Assembly: GCA_019751575.1 (NCBI GenBank)
Contig: JAIENF010000046.1
Span: 1 to 7,314 of the forward strand
Reading direction: 5' to 3'
DNA length: 7,314 bases
Source: Burkholderiales bacterium
GTDB taxonomy: Bacteria; Pseudomonadota; Gammaproteobacteria; Burkholderiales; CAIKXV01
The position numbers were made by a program, and so were the translations under genes. The notes beneath the pieces are model-generated. The model had not been told where the DNA came from. It did not search any database and saw nothing but the letters and a program-made list of their open reading frames with translations. This document shows, one piece after another, positions 1-6,739 of the stretch (its first letter is position 1; every line of letters begins with the position of its first letter).

Positions 1-203
1 AAGTGGCGCTCGACCGAGTCTTCCTTCGCCAGCGCGACGTTGTAGCCGCCCTGGACCATGCGCGTGCAGCCGCTCTTGCCGAGCAGCCCCTTCACCGCGA
101 CGGTGATCTCCGCCTTCGGGTTCTTCTGGTGCGCATGCAGCGCCGCGAACAGCCCTGCGCCGCCGGAGCCCAGGATGAGGATGTCGGTCTTGATGCGTCG
201 CAT
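1..203 (-). CDS. SdhA/FrdA-type flavoprotein subunit, N-terminal part (runs off left edge)
   Basis: Only the first 67 residues are present. They begin MRRIKTDILILGSGGAGLFA, a Rossmann FAD-binding start with the dinucleotide motif GSGGAG at residues 12-17. The segment SGCTRMVQGG at 44-53 matches the SHTxxAQGG region of succinate dehydrogenase and fumarate reductase flavoproteins, but Cys46 stands where these enzymes carry the His that covalently holds FAD. The family oxidises succinate-like acids or reduces fumarate-like ones, passing electrons through an SdhB/FrdB partner. That partner and two membrane anchors are encoded upstream in the same operon (2855-4316), so this is probably the catalytic subunit of that complex, acting at the inner face of the membrane. 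The ATG lies 20 bases after the fumarase beta stop, with only a weak ribosome binding site. The missing C-terminus means the active-site His and Arg cannot be checked. L-aspartate oxidase and soluble fumarate reductase are related alternatives, less likely given the partner genes. Confidence 0.85.
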   Translation of the reverse strand, partial: MRRIKTDILILGSGGAGLFAALHAHQKNPKAEITVAVKGLLGKSGCTRMVQGGYNVALAKEDSVERH

Positions 204-223
204 GGCTGGTTCAACCCGTCCGT

Positions 224-835
224 TCAGCTTTTCACGCCCAGCGAGGCCAGCACGGCCGCGCGCCGGTCGCGCGCCTGCGCGTTCACTTCGGTGTAGAGGC
301 TCGCGCCGTGGCTGTCCATGCTGACCAGCAGCGGCCCGAAACCCTTGATGCGGAACTTCCACAGCGACTCGGGGTTCAGGTCGTGCAGGTCGACGTCCTC
401 GATCTGCTCGATCCAGGTGGTCTCGAGTGCAGCCGCGCCGCCGATCACCGCGAGGTATACCCCACCCAGGTCGCGGAAGGCATCGAGAGAGCCCTGCCGA
501 AGCCCGCCCTTGCCGATGATGATGCGCACGCCGTTCTGTTCCATCAGCGGCCGGGTGAAGCGCTCCATGCGGTCGGAGGTGGTGGTGCCGATGCACACCG
601 GCTCGTAGCCGACCGGCGCGGCCTCGGTCTCGCCGACCCAGCGCACGTTCGGCGCGGTGTGCACCACCGCATGCCCGCGCAGGTCGAACTTCGTCGTGCG
701 GCCACGATCGAACATGTGGATCTGCGTTGCGTCACGGATGCCGTACAGCGTGTCGTGCAGGGTGACCGTGTCGTTGACCTTCAGGGCACGCACCTGCGCC
801 TCGGTCACCGGCATGTGGAAGTCGTAGTGCGCCAT
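224..835 (-). CDS. Class I fumarase-type hydro-lyase, beta subunit
   Basis: A 203-residue protein of the beta (C-terminal) half of iron-sulfur class I hydro-lyases (fumarase, L-tartrate dehydratase TtdB), near the usual length of about 200. Visible motifs are RD at 34-35 (family RDxAH), GTTTSDRM at 83-90 (family GPTTSxRM), GKG at 108-110, GGAAAL at 132-137 and PESLW at 155-159. Together with the alpha subunit encoded just upstream it should add water across the double bond of a fumarate-like acid, or remove it. The ATG at 835 is chosen because AAGGA precedes it at good spacing and it lies 29 bases after the alpha stop; a longer in-frame reading to 1378 would only translate the alpha gene in the wrong frame. 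Two differences stand out: the His of RDxAH is not in place (RDATQIH), and Thr replaces Pro in the GPTTS motif. The usual Thr, Arg and Lys of this active-site region are kept, so it is probably active, perhaps on an unusual substrate. Confidence 0.88.
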   Translation of the reverse strand: MAHYDFHMPVTEAQVRALKVNDTVTLHDTLYGIRDATQIHMFDRGRTTKFDLRGHAVVHTAPNVRWVGETEAAPVGYEPVCIGTTTSDRMERFTRPLMEQNGVRIIIGKGGLRQGSLDAFRDLGGVYLAVIGGAAALETTWIEQIEDVDLHDLNPESLWKFRIKGFGPLLVSMDSHGASLYTEVNAQARDRRAAVLASLGVKS

Positions 836-864
836 CTCGTGTCCTTGTTCGCTGCAGTCGGGCG

Positions 865-1740
865 TCAGAAGCCGTACTCGAGCCCGGCCGGCGTCCAGGT
901 CGCGCGCGCGCGGCGCGCCGAATGGCACTGCATGTTGACCGCCACCGGGTTCATCGTGATGTGCGTGGCCGCCACTTCGATGTGCACGGCGAACGACGTG
1001 GCATCGCCACCCAGCCCCTGCGGACCGACGCCGAGCTGGTTCACCGCAGCGGTGAGCTGCGCTTCCAGCTTCGCCCCTTCGGGATCGCTGCAGCGGCTGC
1101 CAAGCGCGCGCGTGGCCGCCACCTTCGACAGGTGCACGCACAGGTCTCCGGTGCCGCCGACGCCGACGCCGACGATGGTCGGCGGGCAGGTCTTGCCACC
1201 GGCATTGAGCACGCAATCGATGACGAAGGTCTTGATCGCATCGATGCCGTCGGCCGGGATCGCCATGTGCAGGAAGGTGTTGTTCTCCGAGCCGCTGCCC
1301 TTCGGGATCATCTCGATCGACAGCCGGTCGTTCGCATCGACGAAGTCGATGTTGATCACCGGCACCAGCGGGCCGCACGAGGTCTGCTCGTTCACGCGGG
1401 TGACCGGGTGAACGACCGATGAACGCAGCGGGTATTCGGTCGTCGCCCGCTCGCAGCCCTTGCGGATCGCCTGCTTCAGCGCGAAGCCGTCGAGTTGCAC
1501 GTTTCGCCCGATCTCGACGTTGTAGATCGGCAGCCCGGTGTCCTGGCAGAGCAGGTTGTCGGTCGATTCCGCCACGGAGATGTTGCGGATCATCGTCGCC
1601 AGCACCGACTGGCCGGTGGCGTTGGTCTCGCGTTTCACCAGCCCGGTGAAGCCGTCCTTGATGTCCGGCGGCAGCACCTTGAGCGCCCGGATGTACAACT
1701 CCTTGGCGGCGTCTTCCACCTGCTTGAGATCGATCTGCAT
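865..1740 (-). CDS. Class I fumarase-type hydro-lyase, alpha subunit
   Basis: A 291-residue protein of the alpha half of class I fumarases and tartrate dehydratases, which bind a [4Fe-4S] cluster through three cysteines. The candidates are Cys65 in CQDTG (65-69), Cys185 in CPP followed by the Gly-rich GVGVGGTGD (191-199), and Cys272 in QCHSARR (271-277). Other family hallmarks are KGSGSEN (147-153) and LGVGPQGLGGDATS (236-249). The Asp of CQDTG is an active-site residue in characterised class I enzymes and is kept. The stretch LRSSVVHPVTRVNEQTSCG (105-122) departs from the form I recall for two-subunit fumarases, about LRPNxVxP...NTGxNxG. The ATG at 1740 follows the Bug-gene stop by 18 bases and has AGGA upstream. 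With the beta subunit at 224-835 it forms a heteromeric hydratase. In Betaproteobacteria class I fumarase is more often a single long chain, so this split form may be dedicated to the operon. Tartrate dehydratase or mesaconase cannot be excluded. Confidence 0.9.
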   Translation of the reverse strand: MQIDLKQVEDAAKELYIRALKVLPPDIKDGFTGLVKRETNATGQSVLATMIRNISVAESTDNLLCQDTGLPIYNVEIGRNVQLDGFALKQAIRKGCERATTEYPLRSSVVHPVTRVNEQTSCGPLVPVINIDFVDANDRLSIEMIPKGSGSENNTFLHMAIPADGIDAIKTFVIDCVLNAGGKTCPPTIVGVGVGGTGDLCVHLSKVAATRALGSRCSDPEGAKLEAQLTAAVNQLGVGPQGLGGDATSFAVHIEVAATHITMNPVAVNMQCHSARRARATWTPAGLEYGF

Positions 1741-1758
1741 GCCGTTCCTGTACGCGTG

Positions 1759-2745
1759 CTACAGCGCGGTGATCTTGCGCTCCCGGATGATCCGGCCCCA
1801 GCGGGTGATCTCCGAGCGGATGTACTTGTTGAACTCATCGGGGCGGTTTCCGACGGCTTCCATGCCGAGGCCGGTCAGGCGATCGCGGAAGGTCGTCCCT
1901 GCGGTGACCTTCGAGATGTCGTCCGCCATCCGGTTCACCAGCGGTGCCGGCGTGCCGGTCACCACCGCGACGCCGAACCAGCCGACGTTCTCGAAGCCGG
2001 TGATGCCGGCCTCGGACACGGTCGGCACGTCTGGCAGCGATGGCGACCGCTTCGGACCGGTGACGGCCAGCGCGCGCAGCTTGCGGTCGCGCAGGAAGTT
2101 GATCGCCGCGCCCAGGTTCGGCGCCGCCCAGTCGATCTGCCCGCCGATCAGGTCGGTGATGGCGACGACCTCGCCCTTGTAAGGCACGTGCACGGAATCC
2201 ATCTTCGCGAAGAACTCGAAGCTCTCGGCCGCGAGGTGCACCTGGCTGCCGACGCCGGCCGAGCCGTAGGTGAACTTGCCGGGCGCCCCGCGGACGGCGT
2301 TGACCAGGTCCATCAGCGTGTTGAACTTCGAATTCGGCCCGACCGCGATCACCATCGGCCCGCTTGCGACCATCGAGACGCCCGTGAGGTCGCGGCCCGG
2401 ATCATGGCTCATCTTGCGGTACATGTGCTGGTTCGCCGACAGCACGCTGCCGGAAGCGAACAGGGTCGTGTAGCCGTCGGGATTGGAGCGGGAAACGATC
2501 TCGCTGCCGATGGTGCCACCTGCGCCGGCGCGGTTCTCGACCAGCACGCTCTGGCCCCAGCGTTCGTTCAGGCCCTGGGCGAGCAGCCGCGCGACCACGT
2601 CGGTGGCGCCACCGGCCACGAACGGCACGACCATGCGCACCGGTTTCGTCGGAAAGGCGGGCGCCTGGGCCAGCGCCAGGGTTGCACTGCCCAGAGCCAT
2701 GGTCGCGGTCGCTGCCGCGACGATCTTCATCGTCAGCCGTTTCAT
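1759..2745 (-). CDS. Bug/TctC-family solute-binding protein (tripartite tricarboxylate transport type)
   Basis: A 328-residue periplasmic binding protein, the usual length for the family. Residues 1-26 form a Sec signal peptide: a basic MKRLTMK start, an Ala-rich core and probable cleavage after ALA at 24-26. The mature start APAFPTKPVRMVVPF, then GGATDVVARLLA (45-56), ENRAGAGGTIG (70-80), NPDGYT (88-93), GSAGVGSQVHLAAE (161-174), VPYKG (187-191) and GGQIDW (201-206) are classic Bug signatures. Such proteins bind small carboxylates and related anions and hand them to TctAB-type membrane proteins. The ATG at 2745 is preceded by AGGAGG at near-ideal spacing, which fixes the start; an in-frame extension to 2889 has no such support. 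No TctA or TctB gene is visible here, so the permease lies elsewhere or is shared. TTT-type transporters are known in sulfolactate gene clusters, which fits the SuyAB-like genes in the operon, but orphan Bug genes are common and the ligand cannot be read from the sequence. Confidence 0.93.
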   Translation of the reverse strand: MKRLTMKIVAAATATMALGSATLALAQAPAFPTKPVRMVVPFVAGGATDVVARLLAQGLNERWGQSVLVENRAGAGGTIGSEIVSRSNPDGYTTLFASGSVLSANQHMYRKMSHDPGRDLTGVSMVASGPMVIAVGPNSKFNTLMDLVNAVRGAPGKFTYGSAGVGSQVHLAAESFEFFAKMDSVHVPYKGEVVAITDLIGGQIDWAAPNLGAAINFLRDRKLRALAVTGPKRSPSLPDVPTVSEAGITGFENVGWFGVAVVTGTPAPLVNRMADDISKVTAGTTFRDRLTGLGMEAVGNRPDEFNKYIRSEITRWGRIIRERKITAL

Positions 2746-2854
2746 CCTGTCCTCCTGGTGCACTTGCCGTTTCGGGTTCTGACACGCGGCTGCATCATGC
2801 CGTCTGCGCGCGGAATCCGCCAGTCCCGGGCCCTTGCCGCCGCCCCCCGATTTC
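2746..2854. other. Intergenic gap inside the operon
   Basis: The largest gap between genes of the leftward operon, 109 bases. Apart from the Bug ribosome binding site I see no convincing hairpin followed by a T-run, and no clear minus 35/minus 10 pair. It is G-rich on the coding strand just after the cytochrome gene stop. An internal promoter for the Bug-fumarase-flavoprotein part cannot be excluded, but nothing here shows one. Confidence 0.4.
2751..2756 (-). promoter_or_regulatory. Strong ribosome binding site of the Bug gene
   Basis: The minus strand reads AGGAGG followed by ACAGG and then ATG at 2745. It is a perfect Shine-Dalgarno core and decides the start of the binding-protein gene against an upstream in-frame extension. 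A strong site fits the need for more binding protein than enzyme. Confidence 0.75.
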
Positions 2855-3202
2855 TCAGCCCATGTTGAGCGCGAACAGCAGTCCGGCACCGATGCTCGCC
2901 GCCACCGACACCGCGAACAGCGATTTCTGCCAGTCGCGCCACGGCAGGAACTCGAGCATCAGCAACCGCATGCCCCCGGCCAGGTGCGCCGCCAGCGCGA
3001 TCACCAGTCCGAACTCGGCCACCTTCACCAGCGGGTTCGCGGTCCATGCGATGAAGCCCTCGAGCGCCGCCTCGCCGGCCAGCGCCTGGCCCAGTGCCCA
3101 GAAGTGCAGCGGGATGAATGCCGCCAGCACCAGGCCGGACACCCGGTGCACGATGAACGCCCACCAGGCGGGATGGTTGCGGTTGCGCCAGGCCCGGCTC
3201 AC
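2855..3202 (-). CDS. SdhC-type cytochrome b membrane anchor subunit
   Basis: A 115-residue membrane protein read from a GTG start. Three hydrophobic helices are seen at about residues 21-41, 60-82 and 94-112. HRVSG at 19-23, His33 and AHLAGGMRL at 72-80 follow the succinate dehydrogenase cytochrome b pattern (HRxTG, then HxxxGxRHL); His73 is a candidate haem ligand. It would anchor the flavoprotein and iron-sulfur subunits to the inner membrane and pass electrons to quinone. The GTG is chosen because it overlaps the preceding gene's stop as GTGA (3199-3202), the usual coupling arrangement; the in-frame extension upstream merely shadows the preceding gene. A 109-base gap separates it from the Bug gene. 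Its similarity in layout to its neighbour at 3199-3555 suggests the two anchors are related. Which one corresponds to SdhC and which to SdhD is uncertain. Confidence 0.82.
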   Translation of the reverse strand: MSRAWRNRNHPAWWAFIVHRVSGLVLAAFIPLHFWALGQALAGEAALEGFIAWTANPLVKVAEFGLVIALAAHLAGGMRLLMLEFLPWRDWQKSLFAVSVAASIGAGLLFALNMG

Positions 3203-3555
3203 AGTGCACCCGCCCCGGGCGCGTACACCGCCCACACGGCGCGCAGGCCGAACAACAGGAAGAACACGCCGATCGCGAGCACCGCCACCTCGAGCCCACG
3301 ACCGCGCCAGGCGAAGGTCTCGGCCAGGATGTTGCGCAGGCCGATCGGCACGTGCACCGCCACGGCCACCACGAACATGGCGTAGAAGAGCATCCAGGGC
3401 GTGTTGCCGCGGGTGCGCGAGAGGATCTCGCCGGCGGACAGCCCGCTGCGCACCGCGTAGATCATCGTCGCCAGGTGCACCAGCACGAAGAAGCCGAGCA
3501 GCGCGGCCGAAGCCCGTTGCGCGAACCACAGCCATGCCTGCGTGCGGGCGTTCAC
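3199..3555 (-). CDS. Second cytochrome-b-type membrane anchor subunit
   Basis: A 118-residue membrane protein with three hydrophobic helices at about 15-35, 54-78 and 87-111. QRASA at 13-17, His27, and HVPIGLRNILAE at 68-79 mirror the HRxSG and HxxxGxR pattern of succinate dehydrogenase cytochrome b subunits, with Gln in place of the first His; His68 is a candidate haem ligand. It should pair with the anchor encoded next (2855-3202) to hold the dehydrogenase on the membrane and reduce quinone. The start codon is GTG at 3555, overlapping the iron-sulfur gene stop as GTGA (3552-3555); its ribosome binding site, AAGGGTGA, lies inside the end of that gene. The stop in turn overlaps the next GTG start, so the three genes are translationally coupled and very likely made in equal amounts. 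Function is from fold and context only. Confidence 0.8.
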   Translation of the reverse strand: MNARTQAWLWFAQRASAALLGFFVLVHLATMIYAVRSGLSAGEILSRTRGNTPWMLFYAMFVVAVAVHVPIGLRNILAETFAWRGRGLEVAVLAIGVFFLLFGLRAVWAVYAPGAGAL

Positions 3556-4316
3556 AGCTCACCCTTCAGCAGCGCACGCGTGGTGACGCGCTTGAGCCCG
3601 GCGATCGCCGAAGTCAGCGGCAGGTGCTTCGGGCAGCGCTCGGTGCAGGTCATGTGCGTATGGCAGGCGTGGCATCCTGCATCGCCGGCCACCGCGGCCA
3701 GCCGCTCGCGCTGCGCCTGGTCGCGCGTGTCGTTGACCAGCGTCCACGCCCGGTTCATCGCGGCCGGACCGAGGTAGTCGGGCTTCCATTCGACGACATC
3801 GCAGGACGAGTAGCACACGCCGCAGCCGATGCACTCGATGCCGAGATCGACCTGCTGGCGCTCGGCGGACAGCGGCGACACCACGGCGAAGTCGTCCTTG
3901 CGGGTGCGGGTGCCGGTGAACTGCCCGCGCGCACGCGCCCACTTGTCGAAGAACTCGCTCATGTCGGTGGCGAGGTCGCGGATCACCGGCAGGTTGCGCA
4001 GCGGCGAAATCTCGAGCGTGCCGTCCTGCGATACCTTGTCGACATGGGTGCGGCAGGTCCACCGCGCCTCGCCGTTGACGACCATCGCACACGAACCACA
4101 GACGCCGACACGGCAGGCGAAACGGTAGGTCAGCGTCGGATCGAGGTGGCGCTGAATGTGGGTCACCACGTCGAGCACCGTCTGGCTCGGCTGGCGCGGC
4201 ACGTCGAAGGCCTCGAACCGGCCTTCGCCGGCCGCGACGCCACCGGGGCCGGTGCTGCGCCATACCGAGACCTTGATCATGCTGCCGTTGCCGGCTGGAG
4301 GAGTCGCCTGGTCCAT
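3552..4316 (-). CDS. sdhB: SdhB/FrdB-type iron-sulfur subunit
   Basis: A 254-residue protein, a normal length for succinate dehydrogenase or fumarate reductase iron-sulfur subunits. A plant-type ferredoxin domain comes first, with [2Fe-2S] ligands Cys68, Cys73 and Cys76 (CRVGVCGSC) and Cys88. A C-terminal dicluster domain follows: CIGCGVCYSSC at 162-172, and the cysteines at 215, 218, 224 and 228 in CHACHTHMTCTERCPK. It would carry electrons from the flavoprotein to the membrane anchors. The ATG at 4316 is preferred because AGGAAG lies 7 bases ahead; an ATG at 4280 starting MIKVSVW has a poorer site. It follows the molybdoenzyme gene by 43 bases and overlaps the first anchor gene by 4. The order is B-C-D, with the flavoprotein several genes later, unlike the standard sdhCDAB order, so this is probably an extra, specialised complex rather than the respiratory complex II. 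The symbol denotes family only. Confidence 0.92.
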   Translation of the reverse strand: MDQATPPAGNGSMIKVSVWRSTGPGGVAAGEGRFEAFDVPRQPSQTVLDVVTHIQRHLDPTLTYRFACRVGVCGSCAMVVNGEARWTCRTHVDKVSQDGTLEISPLRNLPVIRDLATDMSEFFDKWARARGQFTGTRTRKDDFAVVSPLSAERQQVDLGIECIGCGVCYSSCDVVEWKPDYLGPAAMNRAWTLVNDTRDQAQRERLAAVAGDAGCHACHTHMTCTERCPKHLPLTSAIAGLKRVTTRALLKGEL

Positions 4317-4359
4317 CGTGGAGCTTCCTGGTCGTTGAGTCTGCCGATCGTCGGATACG

Positions 4360-5517
4360 CTAACGCACCGTGACCTGTACTGCCTGCACTGCGTTGTTGC
4401 CCATGCCCGCCGTGTTCCAGTCGGGCTGCATCGGCTGCACGGATCCGTCCGCCGCGTGCGCCCGGCACTGCAGCAGGTGTTCGCCGCGCGTCGCCTCCCA
4501 CGGGCAACTCCATGCACGCCATGCATACCGGTGCACGCCCGCCGGTGCCAGAACCGCATCGCGCCATTCGCCGTCGACGGCCACTTCGACGCGGGTGACC
4601 GGCACGCCGGACCCGGCCCAGGCACGGCCACGCAGTTCCACGTGCCCCGCATCGAGCAGGCGGCGCCGCGTGTACCAGTCGGGAATGCCCGGGGGCACCA
4701 TCAGTGCACGCACGCGCAGGGTGGTCACCGGAATGCCGGGATCGCCGGCCGACTTGCGGTAATGATAGCCGACGGCCTGCTGGAAGCCGTCGAACGGGCG
4801 GTCGAGCAGTTCGATGCGCGACAGCCATTTCACGCTGGCCATGCCGTACCAGCCGGGGACGATCAGCCGGCACGGATGGCCATGCTGCGGCAGCAGCGGC
4901 TGGCCGTTCATCGCATGCACGACCAGCACGTCGTCGGACAACGCCTGCTCGAGCTTCAGGCTGCGTCCGTAGTGATGTTCGACGCCGCGGTCGAAGCCGC
5001 GATCGAGTCCGAGGAAGGCCACCTCGTTCGCCCAGCCTGCCGGCTGCGCCTTCTCGAGCAGCCCCCGCAGCGGCGTGCCGGTCCACTCGGCGGTACCGAC
5101 CGCCTCGCCGATCCACGGCATGCTCGGATAGCGAGGGCTCATGCCGGCGCGGCCGTTGCCCGCGCACTCCAGCGTAACGCGCAGGGTGCGCGTCGGCAGC
5201 TGCTTCAGGTCCGCCAGCGAGAAAGACAGCCCGGACTGCACATGGCCGCCGACCGACAGTCGCCATCCCTGTGGATCGACCTCGGGAATGTCGAAATGCG
5301 ACAGCAGGTAGTGCATCCCCTGCGGCGTGACGTCGTAGCGCAGGCCTTCCAGCGGCATGCCCGGATTGCGGTTGGCGAGGGCCACTTCCTCGCGTGCAAA
5401 CGCGCCTTCGACGTGCGGACGCGACTCGGCCCCGGCAAACGGATTGCCGGGGCCGGGACCGGAGTCGCTGCCGCCACCGCCCGCATCGCTGCCTGCGGGC
5501 GGCACCGCCACGCCCAA
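4360..5517 (-). CDS. Sulfite-oxidase-family molybdenum enzyme, probably cytoplasmic
   Basis: A 385-residue protein with the oxidoreductase molybdopterin domain at roughly 60-245 and a C-terminal Mo-co dimerisation domain at about 265-385. The Mo-binding cysteine is Cys118 in the signature ECAGNGR (117-123); HGHPCRLIVPGWYGMASVKW (212-231) is the second family hallmark. Sulfite oxidases turn sulfite into sulfate, and the gene follows a sulfite-producing SuyAB-like pair, which supports that role. The start is a TTG at 5517, one base after the preceding stop (TGATTTG), implying coupling; GTG codons at 5511 and 5505 are alternatives. From any of these the N-terminus is Gly/Pro/Ser-rich with no twin-arginine or Sec signal, unlike exported SorA or SoxC enzymes. 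No cytochrome c or haem domain is present, so the electron acceptor is unknown. A YedY-type or other sulfite-oxidase-fold reductase is possible but less likely given the dimerisation domain. Confidence 0.87.
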   Translation of the reverse strand: MGVAVPPAGSDAGGGGSDSGPGPGNPFAGAESRPHVEGAFAREEVALANRNPGMPLEGLRYDVTPQGMHYLLSHFDIPEVDPQGWRLSVGGHVQSGLSFSLADLKQLPTRTLRVTLECAGNGRAGMSPRYPSMPWIGEAVGTAEWTGTPLRGLLEKAQPAGWANEVAFLGLDRGFDRGVEHHYGRSLKLEQALSDDVLVVHAMNGQPLLPQHGHPCRLIVPGWYGMASVKWLSRIELLDRPFDGFQQAVGYHYRKSAGDPGIPVTTLRVRALMVPPGIPDWYTRRRLLDAGHVELRGRAWAGSGVPVTRVEVAVDGEWRDAVLAPAGVHRYAWRAWSCPWEATRGEHLLQCRAHAADGSVQPMQPDWNTAGMGNNAVQAVQVTVR

Positions 5518-5518
5518 A

Positions 5519-6688
5519 TCAGGCGCTCTCGAACAGCCGGGTCAGCACGAACTCGCGGTGACCCAGTGCCTCGGCCGCGGTGAGCCGGCCATTGGCGGTA
5601 CGGAACATGCACTCGAGCAGCGCATCGCCGGCCTGGTCGGGGTTCATCTCCTTGCGCAGGAGGCCCGACACGTCGACGTCGACATGCTCGCCCATCGTGC
5701 GCACCGTCTTCGGGTTCGCGCAGATCTTGATCACCGGCAGGATCGGGTTGCCGATCACGTTGCCCTGCCCCGTGGGGAAGAAATGCACCGTGTAGCCCGA
5801 CGCCGCGCACAGCGTGACCATCTCGGCCGCGGCCGAGGAGGAGTCCATGAACCACAGGCCGGGATGGGTCGGCGCTTCCGCCTTGTCGATCACGCCGTCG
5901 ACCAGGCACTTGCGGCCGATCTTCTGGATGTTGCCCAGCGCCTTTTCCTCGATGGTGGTCAGGCCGCCGGCGATGTTGCCCTTGGTCGGCTGCGACTCGG
6001 ACAGGTCGTCGGTCTTCCAGCGGTTGATCATGTCCTGGTAGCGGTTGAACATGAACATGAACTTCTCGCGGACTTCCGGCGTGCGGCAGCGCTCGGCCAC
6101 CAGCATCTCGCCGCCGGTGATCTCGGAGGTCTCGCCGAACACCAGCGTGGTGCCGTGCGGGTAGAGCTTGTCGAACGCGTTGCCGACGGTGGGGTTTGCA
6201 CCGCAGCCCGAGGTGGTGTCGGACTCGCCGCACTTGGTCGACACCCACAGGTCGTTCAGCGGCCGCTCTTCGCGCCGCTTCTCGGACGCCCACTGCACGT
6301 ACTCGCGCGCGACCTTCGAAGCCCGGTGGATGGTCTCGTGGTCGCCATGGCCTTCGATGCCGAAGCCGGTGACCGGCTTGCCGGTGGCGGCGATGCCGTC
6401 GACGATGCGCTTGGTCCAGCCGTCCTCGATGCCGATCACCACCACGGCGGCGACGTTCGGGTTCGAGCCGGTGCCGATCAGCGTGCGGAAGTGCAGGTCG
6501 AGGTCGGCGCCGAACTGCAGGCGGCCGTACGGGTGGGGCAGCGCCATCGCGCCCTTGATGTTGTTGGCGACCGCTTCGGCCGCGGCGTTCGACAGGTCGT
6601 CGACCGGGAGGATGATCACGTGGTTGCGAACGCCGATGCGGCCGTTCTCACGCTTGAAGCCCCAGAAGGTGGCCTTGCTCAGATCCAT
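5519..6688 (-). CDS. suyB: (2R)-sulfolactate sulfo-lyase, large (beta) subunit-like; UxaA family
   Basis: A 389-residue UxaA/altronate-dehydratase-fold subunit. Family features in order: the start [17 protein letters not shown] (8-24), [20 protein letters not shown] (151-170), [20 protein letters not shown] (237-256) and [17 protein letters not shown] (306-322). Family members eliminate water from altronate or galactarate, or sulfite from sulfolactate; SuyAB yields pyruvate and sulfite. I prefer SuyB because the partner is a separate short SAF protein of SuyA type, a sulfite oxidase gene follows at once, and no sugar-acid genes are nearby. SuyA and SuyB are separate chains, as here, whereas altronate and galactarate dehydratases usually join both parts. 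The ATG at 6688 has GAGG 9 bases upstream. Its stop is one base from the next start. The enzyme should be cytoplasmic and iron-dependent. The exact substrate (sulfolactate, sulfomalate or a non-sulfonated hydroxy acid) is inferred. Confidence 0.78.
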   Translation of the reverse strand: MDLSKATFWGFKRENGRIGVRNHVIILPVDDLSNAAAEAVANNIKGAMALPHPYGRLQFGADLDLHFRTLIGTGSNPNVAAVVVIGIEDGWTKRIVDGIAATGKPVTGFGIEGHGDHETIHRASKVAREYVQWASEKRREERPLNDLWVSTKCGESDTTSGCGANPTVGNAFDKLYPHGTTLVFGETSEITGGEMLVAERCRTPEVREKFMFMFNRYQDMINRWKTDDLSESQPTKGNIAGGLTTIEEKALGNIQKIGRKCLVDGVIDKAEAPTHPGLWFMDSSSAAAEMVTLCAASGYTVHFFPTGQGNVIGNPILPVIKICANPKTVRTMGEHVDVDVSGLLRKEMNPDQAGDALLECMFRTANGRLTAAEALGHREFVLTRLFESA

Positions 6689-6713
6689 GTCGGAATTCCT
6701 CTAGTCGGGTGGG

Positions 6714-6739
6714 GTCGGCTACCAGCGTCGGCTACCAGC
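6714..6739. repeat. Perfect 13-bp tandem duplication at the end of suyA
   Basis: The 13-base unit gtcggctaccagc occurs twice head to tail (6714-6726 and 6727-6739). The right copy contains the last Trp codon and stop of the SuyA-like gene, and the left copy lies just after the stop. It looks like a slippage duplication and does not alter the protein. Confidence 0.85.

Noticed and set aside
224..1378. A 384-residue minus-strand reading that would extend the fumarase beta subunit upstream.
   Set aside because: The extra 181 residues are the alpha gene read in the wrong frame; the beta family length and the ribosome binding site support the start at 835.
224..1740. L-tartrate dehydratase TtdAB as the function of the hydro-lyase pair.
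   Set aside because: Family and lengths allow it, but neighbouring SDH-like genes favour hydration of an unsaturated diacid; no tartrate-specific neighbour is seen.
308..2868. Long open frames on the plus strand opposite the fumarase and Bug genes (308-1411 and 1495-2868).
   Set aside because: They mirror well-recognised minus-strand genes. Their translations are rich in Arg, His, Ala and Asp without family motifs, as expected for antisense frames in GC-rich DNA.
4344..4354. Small inverted repeat ccga-tcg-tcgg between the molybdoenzyme and iron-sulfur genes as a terminator.
   Set aside because: Four-base arms with a three-base loop and no T-run; too weak, and the downstream genes look co-transcribed.
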